Source: Aquincola tertiaricarbonis (GTDB lineage: Bacteria > Pseudomonadota > Gammaproteobacteria > Burkholderiales > Burkholderiaceae_C). Taken from it: DNA of 64,000 nt. Below, one piece after another: positions 1 through 8,614 of this stretch (positions are counted from its first letter, which is position 1; each line of letters begins with the position of its first letter). The stretch lies in assembly GCF_023573145.1 (NCBI RefSeq), contig NZ_CP097636.1, positions 3,596,001-3,660,000 of the forward strand, written 5' to 3'. Under the pieces are notes generated by a model. The model was not told where the DNA came from. It saw nothing but the letters and a program-made list of their open reading frames with translations, and ran no database searches. The position numbers and the translations under genes were made by a program.

Positions 1-50
1 AGAACGCGACGCTGTGGGACACGCTGCGACAGGTGCGTTCCGAGCTGTAG
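1..50 (+). CDS. 3' end of an upstream gene (partial)
   Basis: A frame open from the left edge ends in TAG at 48-50 and reads NATLWDTLRQVRSEL before the stop. It is too short to identify. The high-GC third positions fit coding sequence, but the call rests on one short frame only. Confidence 0.35.
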   Translation, partial: NATLWDTLRQVRSEL

Positions 51-120
51 GCGCGGCCAGGCGCCCGCACAGCGCTAACATGCGAGGGCGTCTGCCTTAC
101 ACATCGGCACAGCACCGATC

Positions 121-852
121 GTGACCTTCGAATCTACCTTGCCCTTCGGCACACCCGACCTGATGCGGGTGAGTGACTTCCAGCGGTACCTCGACGAGCT
201 TGTGCTCACCGAGCGCAGCGAAGGCGTGCCCGGGTTTACCGCGTCCCTCAGCCCTTCGCTGATGATGGATCTGCAACGGGTGGAGCAGACGGGCCAGACG
301 GCTGACGTGCTGGTGGTCATCGCGGCCAGCCTGCGCCATGGCCACTCGCTGGCCGTGCACCTGCAAAGCGGCGAGAAGGTGTTGCCGCTCACCGTGTTTC
401 CGGCGCAGCAGCTGGCGCACTGCCCGGTGCCGCTGGAAGAGCTGCTGGGCGGCCGGTTGTCCGACCTGCGGGTGATGCATGTGGAGCCGGCGGTGCTGCG
501 GCCGCCGGGCGATCCGCAGGCCGCGCTGGTGGGCGACCGCCACCTGTACCACCCGCTGCCCCAGCTCACCTGGGACATGGCGCTGCGCGGCGCCCGCGAC
601 GAGCTGCTGCCCGAGATCGCCGGCCAGGCGGCCTACCGCATCTCGCCAGGCACCGACCTGCGCAACCTGGGCCTCAGCGGCACGCTGCTGGCCGCGGTGC
701 AGCGGCTGCAGCGCCAGTCCATCAACCTGCGCGACCTGGCCGAGTGGCCGGGGTTCGACCGCGTGCGCGCGGCCCGGCTGCTGAACGCGCTGTACTTGCA
801 GGCCGGCCTGATCGTCAGCCGCACCCATCCGGCCGCCACCGGTGGGCGCTGA
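121..852 (+). CDS. Hypothetical protein, unrecognised family
   Basis: I do not recognise this 243-residue protein. It has no signal peptide or membrane segment and looks cytoplasmic. The last 60 residues (LRDLAEWPGFDRVRAARLL, then LNALYLQAGLIVSR) resemble the small helical or winged-helix tail seen in DUF4388-type signalling proteins, where a helix pair is followed by a short beta hairpin; this is a loose resemblance only. The GTG start at 121 has no clear Shine-Dalgarno sequence. ATG at 163 is an in-frame alternative, so the start is uncertain. The gene is followed by the tandem repeat at 858-1007 and is convergent with the thioesterase gene. Confidence 0.65.
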   Translation: MTFESTLPFGTPDLMRVSDFQRYLDELVLTERSEGVPGFTASLSPSLMMDLQRVEQTGQTADVLVVIAASLRHGHSLAVHLQSGEKVLPLTVFPAQQLAHCPVPLEELLGGRLSDLRVMHVEPAVLRPPGDPQAALVGDRHLYHPLPQLTWDMALRGARDELLPEIAGQAAYRISPGTDLRNLGLSGTLLAAVQRLQRQSINLRDLAEWPGFDRVRAARLLNALYLQAGLIVSRTHPAATGGR

Positions 853-857
853 CGTTG

Positions 858-1007
858 GCCCCCAAGCTCGCTTTGCTCGCGTCCCCCCGAGGGGGATCTC
901 AGTCCCTTGGGGCGGCCCGGCGGGACTGAGGTTCGCCCCCAAGCTCGCTTTGCTCGCGTCCCCCCGAGGGGGATCTCAGTCCCTTGGGGCGGCCCGGCGG
1001 GACTGAG
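858..1007. repeat. Two identical 73-bp tandem copies of a dispersed intergenic repeat
   Basis: Copies at 858-930 and 935-1007 are identical, separated by 4 bp. Each starts GCCCCCAAGCTCGCT, carries an inverted repeat CCCCCCGAGGGGG in the middle, and ends CTTGGGGCGGCCCGGCGG followed by GACTGAG. Related copies lie near 20.2, 21.4-21.5, 28.5 and 42.5 kb, with diverged versions near 53.5 and 63.9 kb. The pair sits between convergent genes, where it may act as a bidirectional transcription stop. Confidence 0.85.
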
Positions 1008-1029
1008 CCCACCGGCACGGCTGGGCTGA

Positions 1030-1434
1030 TCAGCGCTCGATCAGCTTGAAGCTGCCGGTGGCCAGCGCCACCAGCGTGCCTTCGGCATCGTGCGCCTCGC
1101 CGCGTGCAAAGCTGATGGAGCGGCCCCGCCGCTCGCAGCGGGCGGTGCACACCACGTCGCCGCGGGCGGCCGCCACGAAGTGGATGCTGAGGTCGATCGT
1201 CGCCACGCCGAACTGCGTGGGCGCATGCGAGCGCACCGCAGCGGCCAGGCCGCAATCGAACAGCACCGACAGCGCGCCGCCGTGCACATCGCCCCGGCTG
1301 TTGGCATGCGCCGCGTTGAAGGGCAGGCGCACGCGCGCCTGATCATCGCCCACCGCTTCGCCCTGCAGGCCGAAGGTGGCGGCCAGCGGGATCTGCAGGC
1401 CGAAGAGGGTGTCAGGAGGAAAGGAACTGCTCAT
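1030..1434 (-). CDS. PaaI-family hotdog-fold thioesterase
   Basis: The 134-residue protein has the length and pattern of single-domain hotdog acyl-CoA thioesterases. NSRGDVHGGALSVLFDCGLA (about residues 45-64) is the HGG helix motif with the acidic residue used for catalysis in the PaaI/DUF4442-like group. The central strand pattern FGVATIDLSIHFVAAARGD matches the family. It probably hydrolyses an acyl- or aryl-CoA thioester in the cytoplasm; the substrate cannot be told. It lies 21 bp downstream of the uup start-to-stop region on the same strand and may be its own unit. No Shine-Dalgarno sequence is obvious before the ATG. Confidence 0.8.
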   Translation of the reverse strand: MSSSFPPDTLFGLQIPLAATFGLQGEAVGDDQARVRLPFNAAHANSRGDVHGGALSVLFDCGLAAAVRSHAPTQFGVATIDLSIHFVAAARGDVVCTARCERRGRSISFARGEAHDAEGTLVALATGSFKLIER

Positions 1435-1455
1435 GCGGCCATGATGCCTTCACGC

Positions 1456-3354
1456 TCAACGCGCGCCCAGGGCTTCCCAGCGCTCCAGCGCAGCCAGCAG
1501 CTCGTCGTCGATGGCGCTGTAGCGGGCCTGCAGCTCAGCCACCTTCTGGTGCGTTTCGCGGGCGTAGATGCCGGGGTCGGCCAGCTGCTCGCCCAGGGCT
1601 TTCTGCTCGGCTTCCAGCGCCTCGATCTTCGCGGGCAGCGCATCCAGCTCGCGCTGCTCCTTGTAGCTGAGCTTGCGGGCCGCCGCGGCGGGCTTGGCGG
1701 GCGCCGTGGCGGCGGCTGAAGCGGCCGGCGCGGGCGCCGGTGCTGCCGCTGCGGCGGCTGCTGCAGCCACGGCGCGTGACCGGTCGCGCTGCTGCAGCCA
1801 GTCTTCGATGCCGCCTTCGTACTCGCGCCACAGGCCGGGCTTGGCATCGCCCTCCCAGGCGATGGTGCTGGTGACCACGTTGTCGACGAAGCGCCGGTCG
1901 TGGCTGACCAGGAACACCGTGCCGCTGTAAGACTGCAGCAGCTCTTCCAGCAGCTCCAGCGTGTCGATGTCCAGGTCGTTGGTGGGTTCGTCCAGTACCA
2001 GCACGTTGGCCGGCAGCGCGAACAGGCGCGCCAGCTGCACCCGGTTGCGTTCACCGCCCGAGAGCGTGCGCACCGGGCTGTTGGCGCGCTCGGGCGAGAA
2101 CAGGAAGTCGGTGAGGTAGCTCATCACATGCTTGCGCTGGCCGCCGATCTCCACCCACTCGCTGCCCGGGCTGATGGTGTCGGCCAGCGTGGCGTCCAGG
2201 TTCAGGCCGGCTCGCATCTGGTCGAAGTAGGCCACCTGCAGGTTGCTGCCGCGGCGCACGCTGCCCTGCGTGGGTGCCAGCTCGCCGAGGATGAGCTTGA
2301 GCAGCGTGGTCTTGCCACTGCCGTTGGGGCCGACCAGGCCCACCTTGTCGCCCCGCAGGATGGTGGCACTGAAGCCGTCGATCAGCGTGCGATCGCCGAA
2401 GCGCTGGCTGACGTCGCGCAGCTCGGCGACGATCTTGCCGCTGGGCGCGCCCGAATCCACCTCCAGCTTCACCTGGCCCAGCGATTCGCGGCGGCGGGCG
2501 CGCTGCTCGCGCAGCGCCTGCAGCCGCTGCACCCGGCCCACGCTGCGGGTGCGGCGCGCTTCCACGCCCTTGCGCACCCACACCTCTTCCTGCGCCAGCA
2601 GCTTGTCGGCGCGGGCATTGGCCAGGGCTTCGTCCTCCAGCTCGCGGGCCTTGGTGGCCTCGTAGGCGCTGAAGTGGCCCGGGTAGCTGCGCAGCACGCC
2701 GCGGTCCAGCTCGACGATGCGGGTGGCCACCGCGTCGATGAAGGCGCGGTCGTGCGAGATGAGCAGCAGCGCGCCGCCCCATTCGTTGAGCAGCGTTTGC
2801 AGCCAGACGATGGCGTCCAGGTCCAGGTGGTTGGTGGGCTCGTCCAGCAGCAGCACGTCGGGGTGGGCGGCCAGCGCCTGGGCCAGGGCCACGCGCTTCT
2901 TGGTGCCGCCCGACAGCGCGTCCACCACCGCCGCGGGGTCCAGGTGCAGACGTTGCAGCGTCTCGTCCACCCGGCGTTCCCAGTTCCAGCCGTCCAGCGC
3001 CTCGATGCGGGTCTGGATCGCGTCCAGGTCGTCGCCGGGCTCATGCGCCTCGTAGCGGGCGCGCAGGGCCTTGGCTTCGGCCACGCCTTCGCTCACCACC
3101 TCGAACACCGTGGCACCGGCCGCGAAGTCGGGCTCCTGCGGCACATAGAAACGGCGCACGTTCTGCTGCGCCTGCAGCAAGCCGTCGTCCAGCTTTTCCA
3201 GGCCGGCCAGCACCTTGAGCAGCGACGACTTGCCGGCACCGTTGCGGCCGATCAGCGCCACCCGTTCACCGGCCTCCAGCGAAAAGCCCGCGCCATCGAG
3301 CAGCGGAACGTGGCCGAAGGCCAGATGGGCATTGGAGAGGGACAGCAGGGCCAT
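1456..3354 (-). CDS. uup: ABC-F ATPase Uup
   Basis: Soluble 632-residue protein with two ABC modules and no membrane domain. Module 1 has Walker A GRNGAGKSS and signature LSGGTKKRVALA; module 2 has Walker A GPNGSGKTT and signature LSGGERNRVQLA. Both Walker B motifs end in LLLDEPTNHLD or LVLDEPTNDLD. An Ala/Pro-rich linker precedes a coiled-coil C-terminal domain (SYKEQRELDALPAKIEALE), the hallmark of Uup. Length matches E. coli Uup (about 635). ABC-F proteins act on ribosomes; Uup is also tied to suppression of transposon excision. I start at ATG 3354 (MALLSLSNAHLAFG) because a longer frame to 3591 runs into low-quality Arg/Pro-rich sequence. Confidence 0.93.
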   Translation of the reverse strand: MALLSLSNAHLAFGHVPLLDGAGFSLEAGERVALIGRNGAGKSSLLKVLAGLEKLDDGLLQAQQNVRRFYVPQEPDFAAGATVFEVVSEGVAEAKALRARYEAHEPGDDLDAIQTRIEALDGWNWERRVDETLQRLHLDPAAVVDALSGGTKKRVALAQALAAHPDVLLLDEPTNHLDLDAIVWLQTLLNEWGGALLLISHDRAFIDAVATRIVELDRGVLRSYPGHFSAYEATKARELEDEALANARADKLLAQEEVWVRKGVEARRTRSVGRVQRLQALREQRARRRESLGQVKLEVDSGAPSGKIVAELRDVSQRFGDRTLIDGFSATILRGDKVGLVGPNGSGKTTLLKLILGELAPTQGSVRRGSNLQVAYFDQMRAGLNLDATLADTISPGSEWVEIGGQRKHVMSYLTDFLFSPERANSPVRTLSGGERNRVQLARLFALPANVLVLDEPTNDLDIDTLELLEELLQSYSGTVFLVSHDRRFVDNVVTSTIAWEGDAKPGLWREYEGGIEDWLQQRDRSRAVAAAAAAAAAPAPAPAASAAATAPAKPAAAARKLSYKEQRELDALPAKIEALEAEQKALGEQLADPGIYARETHQKVAELQARYSAIDDELLAALERWEALGAR

Positions 3355-3433
3355 GGTGCAGGGCAATCGGGGGCGGGCAACAGGCGAGCATACCTGCCGG
3401 GCCTTGCCCCTGACGGCCCGGCGGGCCGGGCGT

Positions 3434-5293
3434 TCAGGGCGCGGTGCCGGCGGGCCGATTGGCGTAGTCGCTCTGCGGCAGCGGCCGCAGCGTGCCCGCG
3501 GCGCGCACGTGGTCCACGAAGGTCTGCGTGTAGTACAGCCCCGTGTCCACCCAGCGGCTGGCATCGGCCTGCACCCGGCCCAGCGTGGCATAGCCGTCCT
3601 TGCCGCCGGCCAGGTAGTCGCTGGTCACCACCACGTAGCTGGCGTCGGGCTGCAGCGGCTGCCAGCGGCCGGTCGCGCGGTCGCGCACTTCCAGCGCGCT
3701 GACGCGCTGGCCCCGCGGCTGCTGCAGGTCGAGCTGCCAACGCAGGCCGGCGGCGTAAGGGTGGGCGCCATCGGAGCCGCGCACGCCGTTCACCGGATCG
3801 CGGTGGAAAGCGATGGCTTCTTCCAGCACGGCTTGGATCTCGGCGCCGGTCAGCGCCATCTCCACCAGCGTGTTGGCAAAGGGCAGCACCCGGTAGGCGG
3901 TGTCCACCGTCACCGTGCCCTGCGGCACGCCGGTGCGCACGCCGCCGGCGTTCTGCAGCGCGATCTGCGCCCGCCTGGAGGCCTGCAGGAAGGCCTGGGC
4001 CACCACCTGCGCGGTGTCGCTGCCGCGCGGGCCGCAGCCCGAGGCCGGCGTACTGCCCGGCACCCGCTCATGGCACAGCGCCGCCGGGGCTTCGCCCACC
4101 TTGTCGCGCAGGCGCTCGCCCAGCTGGCGGGCGTAGTCCTGCATCACGGCCTGCGCGGCCGGGTCGGGCGCCACCAGCTGCCACTCGGGCGACAGGCGCT
4201 GGCGCAGCGCCTGCGCCTGGTCGGCGGGCAGAGGCTGCCAACGGCCGGCGGCATCCTTGCGCTGTACCCCCTCACCGATCGGCAGCACCAACCGGCCGCC
4301 GCAGGAAGTGACGCGGCCCGCCGCATCGAAGCCGACGTCCAGCACGCCCACGGCCTTGGCGTACTCCCAGGCCTGCACCACACACACCGGCGCACCATCG
4401 GCATTGACGCTGCGCTGCGGGTACTCGCCCGCGGGCTTAGGCCCCACGGCGGCCAGCGCGGCCGATGCCAGCAGCGTGTGTGAGTCGCCGCCCACCACCA
4501 CGTCCACCTCGGGCAGCTGGCGCACCAGCGCCAGGTCGTTCTGCAGCCCCAGGTGCGTGGCCAGCACGATGTGGTGCACGCCCTGGGCCTGCAGCGCGGC
4601 CACGGCCTGGCGGGCGGCGTCCGCCTCCTGCAGGAAGACGGTGCTGGGCAGCGGCCGCGACGAAGCCACCGTCTTGCCGCGGATGGTCAGGCCCACGATG
4701 CCGACGCGCACGCCGCCCACGGTGCGCACCACCCAGGGCTGAAACAGCGGCGCGCCGCCCGGCGCTGGTGCCAGCGGCGTGCCGGCCGCCGGCACCACGT
4801 TGGCCGACAGCACCACGGGATGGCAGCCCGGGCCACTGGCCAGTGCATCGAGGAAGCTGCGCAGGCCGGCATCACCTTCGTCGAATTCGTGGTTGCCCAG
4901 CGTGAAGGTGTCGAAGCAGGCGAGCTTCATCACCTGTGCATCGGCCTGGCCACGGAACACGGTGTGGAACAGCGTGCCGGTGAGCGCATCGCCCGCATGC
5001 AGGCGCAGCGTGGGCACGCTGTCGTCCAGCCCGCGCAGCACCGCCACCACGCGCGGCAGGCCGCCGAGTTCCAGCCGGGTTGGCTGGCCGTCGAGCTGGA
5101 TGTCGAAGCTGCGCTGCGGCTCCAGGTTGGCGTGGTGGTCGTTGACGTGGGCGATGCGCAGGCGGAAGGCCTCAGGGGCGGGAGCCGGCGGCGTGGCGCA
5201 GCCGGCCAGCGTCAACACCATCGAGACGAGGGTCCAGCGTCGGGCGGCGAGGCGGGCAACGAAAGCGGGCATGGCGGACTTGAAGAGGCTCAT
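3434..5293 (-). CDS. 5'-nucleotidase / UDP-sugar hydrolase family lipoprotein
   Basis: Metallophosphoesterase plus C-terminal 5'-nucleotidase domain, 619 residues. Metal-binding motifs are visible: HVNDHHANLEP (about residue 49), LHAGDALTG, GNHEFDEG and GGDSH. The C-terminal half holds the substrate-binding nucleotidase domain (NAGGVRTGVPQG). The N terminus has an arginine-containing n-region, a hydrophobic stretch and a lipobox LAGC at Cys32, so it should be anchored in the envelope and act in the periplasm, releasing phosphate and nucleosides from nucleotides. A second Met at residue 8 could be the start. It is divergent from the porin gene, 121 bp apart, and sits close to nucleoside-handling genes at 7.5-12 kb. 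Confidence 0.88.
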   Translation of the reverse strand: MSLFKSAMPAFVARLAARRWTLVSMVLTLAGCATPPAPAPEAFRLRIAHVNDHHANLEPQRSFDIQLDGQPTRLELGGLPRVVAVLRGLDDSVPTLRLHAGDALTGTLFHTVFRGQADAQVMKLACFDTFTLGNHEFDEGDAGLRSFLDALASGPGCHPVVLSANVVPAAGTPLAPAPGGAPLFQPWVVRTVGGVRVGIVGLTIRGKTVASSRPLPSTVFLQEADAARQAVAALQAQGVHHIVLATHLGLQNDLALVRQLPEVDVVVGGDSHTLLASAALAAVGPKPAGEYPQRSVNADGAPVCVVQAWEYAKAVGVLDVGFDAAGRVTSCGGRLVLPIGEGVQRKDAAGRWQPLPADQAQALRQRLSPEWQLVAPDPAAQAVMQDYARQLGERLRDKVGEAPAALCHERVPGSTPASGCGPRGSDTAQVVAQAFLQASRRAQIALQNAGGVRTGVPQGTVTVDTAYRVLPFANTLVEMALTGAEIQAVLEEAIAFHRDPVNGVRGSDGAHPYAAGLRWQLDLQQPRGQRVSALEVRDRATGRWQPLQPDASYVVVTSDYLAGGKDGYATLGRVQADASRWVDTGLYYTQTFVDHVRAAGTLRPLPQSDYANRPAGTAP

Positions 5294-5414
5294 GGCGCCG
5301 ACTCAGCAAGTTTGATGCTCAAGAAACGCGTCACATCGTTTCAATCACTTTGGAACACTTCTTGCGCTGGTGCGGGCTCGCTGCAGTTTCCCGTGACCTC
5401 GACCTTTTGACGAC

Positions 5415-6524
5415 ATGACCGCTTCGCCCTCTTCCCTGCGCGCCATCGCTGCCTTGATGGCGCTGGGCCTCTGCAGTGCCGCCCATGCCCAGTCCAGCGT
5501 GCAGATCTCCGGCCGCATCGACCTGGCTGCCCGCCGCGTGGACAACGGACCCGATACGCAAAACCAGCTGGTGCGCGAAGGCGCCCGCAGCAGCAAGTTG
5601 TCCATACAAGCCAATGAAGACCTGGGCGGCGGCCTGAGCGCCGGCGTGGTGCTGGAGATGCAGGTGCGCGCCGACAACGGCACCTCGGCCTCCACCTTCT
5701 GGGAACGGCAAAGCCTGGTGCGGCTGCGCGGCCCCTTCGGTGAGCTGCGGCTGGGCCGCGACTTCGCGCTGCAGAACTCGATCGGCGGCGACTTCGACGC
5801 CCTCAACGGCAAGGGCGTGGGCAACATGATGAACATGGCCACGCCGTTCAACTTCTCGAACACCAACACCTACACCCGGGTGAACAACGCGGTGTCGTAC
5901 CTCACGCCCAACTGGCAGGGCGTGTATGCGCAGCTGCAGCTGGCCCCTTCGGAGGGCACCACCGGCAACCGCCACGTGGCGGCGGGCCTGTTCTACGTGC
6001 AGCCGGGAACCGAGGCGCGTGCCACCTGGGGGCGCACCAAGGTGAACAGCGTGGGCCGCGTGAATGCGCTGACCGGGGTCAGCCGCGCCGTGGCGGCCGA
6101 AGGCGAATTCGACTATGCCGGCCTGGGCCTGTCGCACGACTTCGGGCCGGTGCGGCTGCTGGGCTCGTACCTGTTCTGGCGCAGCGCGCAGGAGGTGGTC
6201 ACGGGGCAACGCCGCTTCCAGCGCAACCTCAACCTGGGCGCGATGGTGCCGGTGGGCGCGGCAGGCAGCTTCAACGTGGCCTGGACGGGCGCCGACCGCT
6301 CGGGCCTGGGCAGCGACGACCAGGATGGCCGGCAGCTGGGCGTGCAGTACGTGCACAAGCTGTCCAAGCGCACGCTGCTCTACACCAGCTGGGCACGGCT
6401 GAGCCAGTCGGCCCTGGCCGCAGCCGACACCGCTTCTTCCGGGGCCCGCTACAACGTGGACGGCACCACGCTGCTGGGCCGGACCGGCGGCGGTATCGAC
6501 GTGGGCATCGTCCACGCCTTCTAG
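5415..6524 (+). CDS. Outer-membrane porin, Burkholderiales type
   Basis: A 369-residue general porin. A signal peptide runs to AHAQS near residue 25, followed by the typical mature start SSVQISGRIDLAARRV. The sequence alternates short amphipathic strands and ends in a terminal phenylalanine (GIDVGIVHAF), the outer-membrane sorting signal. The motif FGELRLGRDFALQN matches the loop-3 region of this family. It should form a trimeric diffusion channel; selectivity is unknown. Its stop codon overlaps the rdgC stop on the opposite strand: the palindrome CTAG at 6521-6524 supplies TAG to both genes. Confidence 0.9.
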   Translation: MTASPSSLRAIAALMALGLCSAAHAQSSVQISGRIDLAARRVDNGPDTQNQLVREGARSSKLSIQANEDLGGGLSAGVVLEMQVRADNGTSASTFWERQSLVRLRGPFGELRLGRDFALQNSIGGDFDALNGKGVGNMMNMATPFNFSNTNTYTRVNNAVSYLTPNWQGVYAQLQLAPSEGTTGNRHVAAGLFYVQPGTEARATWGRTKVNSVGRVNALTGVSRAVAAEGEFDYAGLGLSHDFGPVRLLGSYLFWRSAQEVVTGQRRFQRNLNLGAMVPVGAAGSFNVAWTGADRSGLGSDDQDGRQLGVQYVHKLSKRTLLYTSWARLSQSALAAADTASSGARYNVDGTTLLGRTGGGIDVGIVHAF

Positions 6525-7423
6525 ACGGTCAACGCATGCTCCCCGCCCAGGGCCTCCACCAGGTCGGGGATCAGCTGCCGCAGCTCGCCGGTGGCGATGG
6601 CGGCATCGGCTTCGAAGGCCTCGTCCTTCTCCACCTTGGGCAGGCCTTCGAACACACCGTCCAGGAAGGCGATCTTGCGGATCTGGCCAGTGTCGCTGAG
6701 CACGAAGGACACCCGGCCCTGCCAGGTGAGTGCCAGCCGCGTGGGCAGCTTGCCGCCGCGGATGTGCTCACGCACCTCCTCGATGTCCAGCGCATGGCGG
6801 GCATAGCGCACCACCGACTTCATCTCGTCGGGCGACTTCAGCTCGCACTCGCGGTCGATGCTGAAGGCAGCCGGCGGCTCGGTGCCGGCCAGCCAGGCCG
6901 ACATCACCGCCACCGGCGTTTCGGCCGTCTGCAGCAGCGTCAGCGCCAGGCCGTCACCGGCCTTGACCAGCTGCGTCACCACCTCGTCGGCGCGGTTGGC
7001 GCTGCCGCTGTCCACCAGCAGCAGGCGCTGCGTGGGGTCGATCCACACCTGCACGCTGGCACGCTTGGCAAAGGCCTGCGGCAGCAACTCGTGCAGGGCG
7101 TCTTCCTTCAGCTCCTTCATCTGCTTCTTGCCAGGCTTGCGGCCGGTCTGCTGCTCGATCTGCGCGGCCATCTCTTCGGCGCGGCGGCGCACCACGGCGC
7201 CGGGCACGGTCTTGTGCTCCACCTGCAGCTTCAGCAGCCAGTGGCCGTCCACCACCTCCACCAGCGGCGCATGGGCCACGCCGCGCGGCTCCACCCAGCC
7301 GGCCGACATGGGCTGCGTGGGCGTGCAGGGCACGAAGCGCATCTTGTCGAGCGCCGCCTCGAGCTGCGCCGGGTCGGCCGTCCATTCGGGGGCGATGCGG
7401 TAGACGATCAGGTTCTTGAACAC
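6521..7423 (-). CDS. rdgC: Recombination-associated protein RdgC
   Basis: The 300-residue product matches RdgC in length (E. coli about 303) and sequence: N terminus FKNLIVYRI, then FVPCTPTQPMSAGWVEPRG, a KPGKKQMKELKED helix, and the C-terminal AIATGELRQLIPDLVEALGG. RdgC is a ring-shaped dimer that binds duplex DNA and limits RecA activity. The start is GTG at 7423, because homology begins exactly there and the longer frame to 7900 runs antisense through the neighbouring gene. Convergent with the porin gene and divergent from the phosphorylase-fold gene, with 148 bp between starts. Confidence 0.93.
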   Translation of the reverse strand: MFKNLIVYRIAPEWTADPAQLEAALDKMRFVPCTPTQPMSAGWVEPRGVAHAPLVEVVDGHWLLKLQVEHKTVPGAVVRRRAEEMAAQIEQQTGRKPGKKQMKELKEDALHELLPQAFAKRASVQVWIDPTQRLLLVDSGSANRADEVVTQLVKAGDGLALTLLQTAETPVAVMSAWLAGTEPPAAFSIDRECELKSPDEMKSVVRYARHALDIEEVREHIRGGKLPTRLALTWQGRVSFVLSDTGQIRKIAFLDGVFEGLPKVEKDEAFEADAAIATGELRQLIPDLVEALGGEHALTV

Positions 7424-7571
7424 GGGGTCAGGTCGCGGTGGGAAAAACCGACGATTGTCCCCCGGCCGGGTCGGCCGCCGCCAGCCGCCACCAGGTAACG
7501 GCGGGTGGCCAATGGCATCAATATTGCTGATTTGCAGACCCGCCTCGACGACAGCTCCCGGAGACACCCTC

Positions 7572-8591
7572 TTGCGCCTGCCCGCCCTGCCCGCCGCCCT
7601 GCTCACCGGCCTGGCCCTGCTCGCCAGCACCGCCCATGCCGCGCCCGCCGCCCGTTGCCTGACCGACTGCACGCCGCGCATCGGCATCGTCTCGGCCTTC
7701 GGCGCCGAGGCCGACATCCTGGTGGCGCAAACCACCGGCAAGCGCACGCACGTGGTCAACGGCAACCGCTTCACCACCGGCACGCTGCGCGGCAACCGCG
7801 TGGTCATCGTGCTCAGCGGCGTCAGCATGATCAACTCCACCATGGTCACGCAGCTGATGCTGGACCACTTCAAGGTGCAGCGCTTGATCATGAGCGGCAT
7901 CGCCGGCGGCGTGAACCCGGCCCACCACGTGGGCGACGTGACGGTGCCCGAGCGCTGGGTGATGCCGATGGAGGTTTACTGGCAGAGCAACGACCAGGTG
8001 CCCGCCGCCTGCGGCACGGCGGGTGATGTGTCTTGCCTGGGCCTGTCGCTGGCCAAGACGCCGGCCGGCCAGCCGCTGCCGCCCTACCAGGGCTGGTTCC
8101 TGCGCGAGAACTACGTGATGAACAGCGCCAACGCGCCCAAGGGCGAGTTCCGCTTCGACTATCCGGTGGATACCGAGATGCTGGCCGTGGCCCGCAACCT
8201 GAAGCCGGCGCTGCAGCGCTGCGGCCCCAAGGCCGCCGCCAGCGGCACGGTGGACGAGAAGCAATGCGTGAAGCACCAGCCCAAGCTGGAGGTGGGTGGC
8301 ACCGGCGTCTCGGGCACCGCCTTTCTGGCGCACGCACCGTACCGGCGCTACCTGTTCGAAACCCTGAACGCGCAGGTGTTCGAGATGGAGACCGCGGCCC
8401 TGGCCCATGTGGCCTATGCCAACCGCGTGCCCTACATCGCGATGCGCAGCGTCAGCGATCTGGCGGGCGCCGAAGAATTCAATGCCGACGTGGCCGCGCT
8501 GTTTTCCAGCGGCCTGGCCGAAACCAACGAGGCCGCGGTGACGCTGGCCTTCCTCGAAGCCTGGGCCGCACGCGGCAAGCCGGCACGCTGA
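7572..8591 (+). CDS. Exported nucleoside phosphorylase/nucleosidase-fold protein
   Basis: Belongs to the PNP/UDP phosphorylase (PF01048) superfamily: IGIVSAFGAEADILV opens the Rossmann-like core, with VIVLSGVSMINSTMVTQLML, IMSGIAGGVNP, and the late motif VFEMETAALAHVAY followed by RSVSDLAG, the acidic residue region that contacts nucleoside in MTA/SAH nucleosidases. A clear signal peptide (LPALPAALLTGLALLASTAHA) implies periplasmic location, unusual for this fold. I choose TTG at 7572, with GGAG 8-10 bases upstream; the longer frame starts before any signal sequence. About 339 residues. It lies 23 bp upstream of a NUP-family gene and probably shares its transcript. Nucleoside cleavage or binding is inferred. 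Confidence 0.78.
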   Translation: MRLPALPAALLTGLALLASTAHAAPAARCLTDCTPRIGIVSAFGAEADILVAQTTGKRTHVVNGNRFTTGTLRGNRVVIVLSGVSMINSTMVTQLMLDHFKVQRLIMSGIAGGVNPAHHVGDVTVPERWVMPMEVYWQSNDQVPAACGTAGDVSCLGLSLAKTPAGQPLPPYQGWFLRENYVMNSANAPKGEFRFDYPVDTEMLAVARNLKPALQRCGPKAAASGTVDEKQCVKHQPKLEVGGTGVSGTAFLAHAPYRRYLFETLNAQVFEMETAALAHVAYANRVPYIAMRSVSDLAGAEEFNADVAALFSSGLAETNEAAVTLAFLEAWAARGKPAR

Positions 8592-8614
8592 GCGCACCTC
8601 CACTCCCTCTGCCC

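Noticed and set aside
858..1007. CRISPR-like array from the regular repeats
   Set aside because: The two 73-bp units are separated by only 4 bp, there are no spacers and no cas genes.
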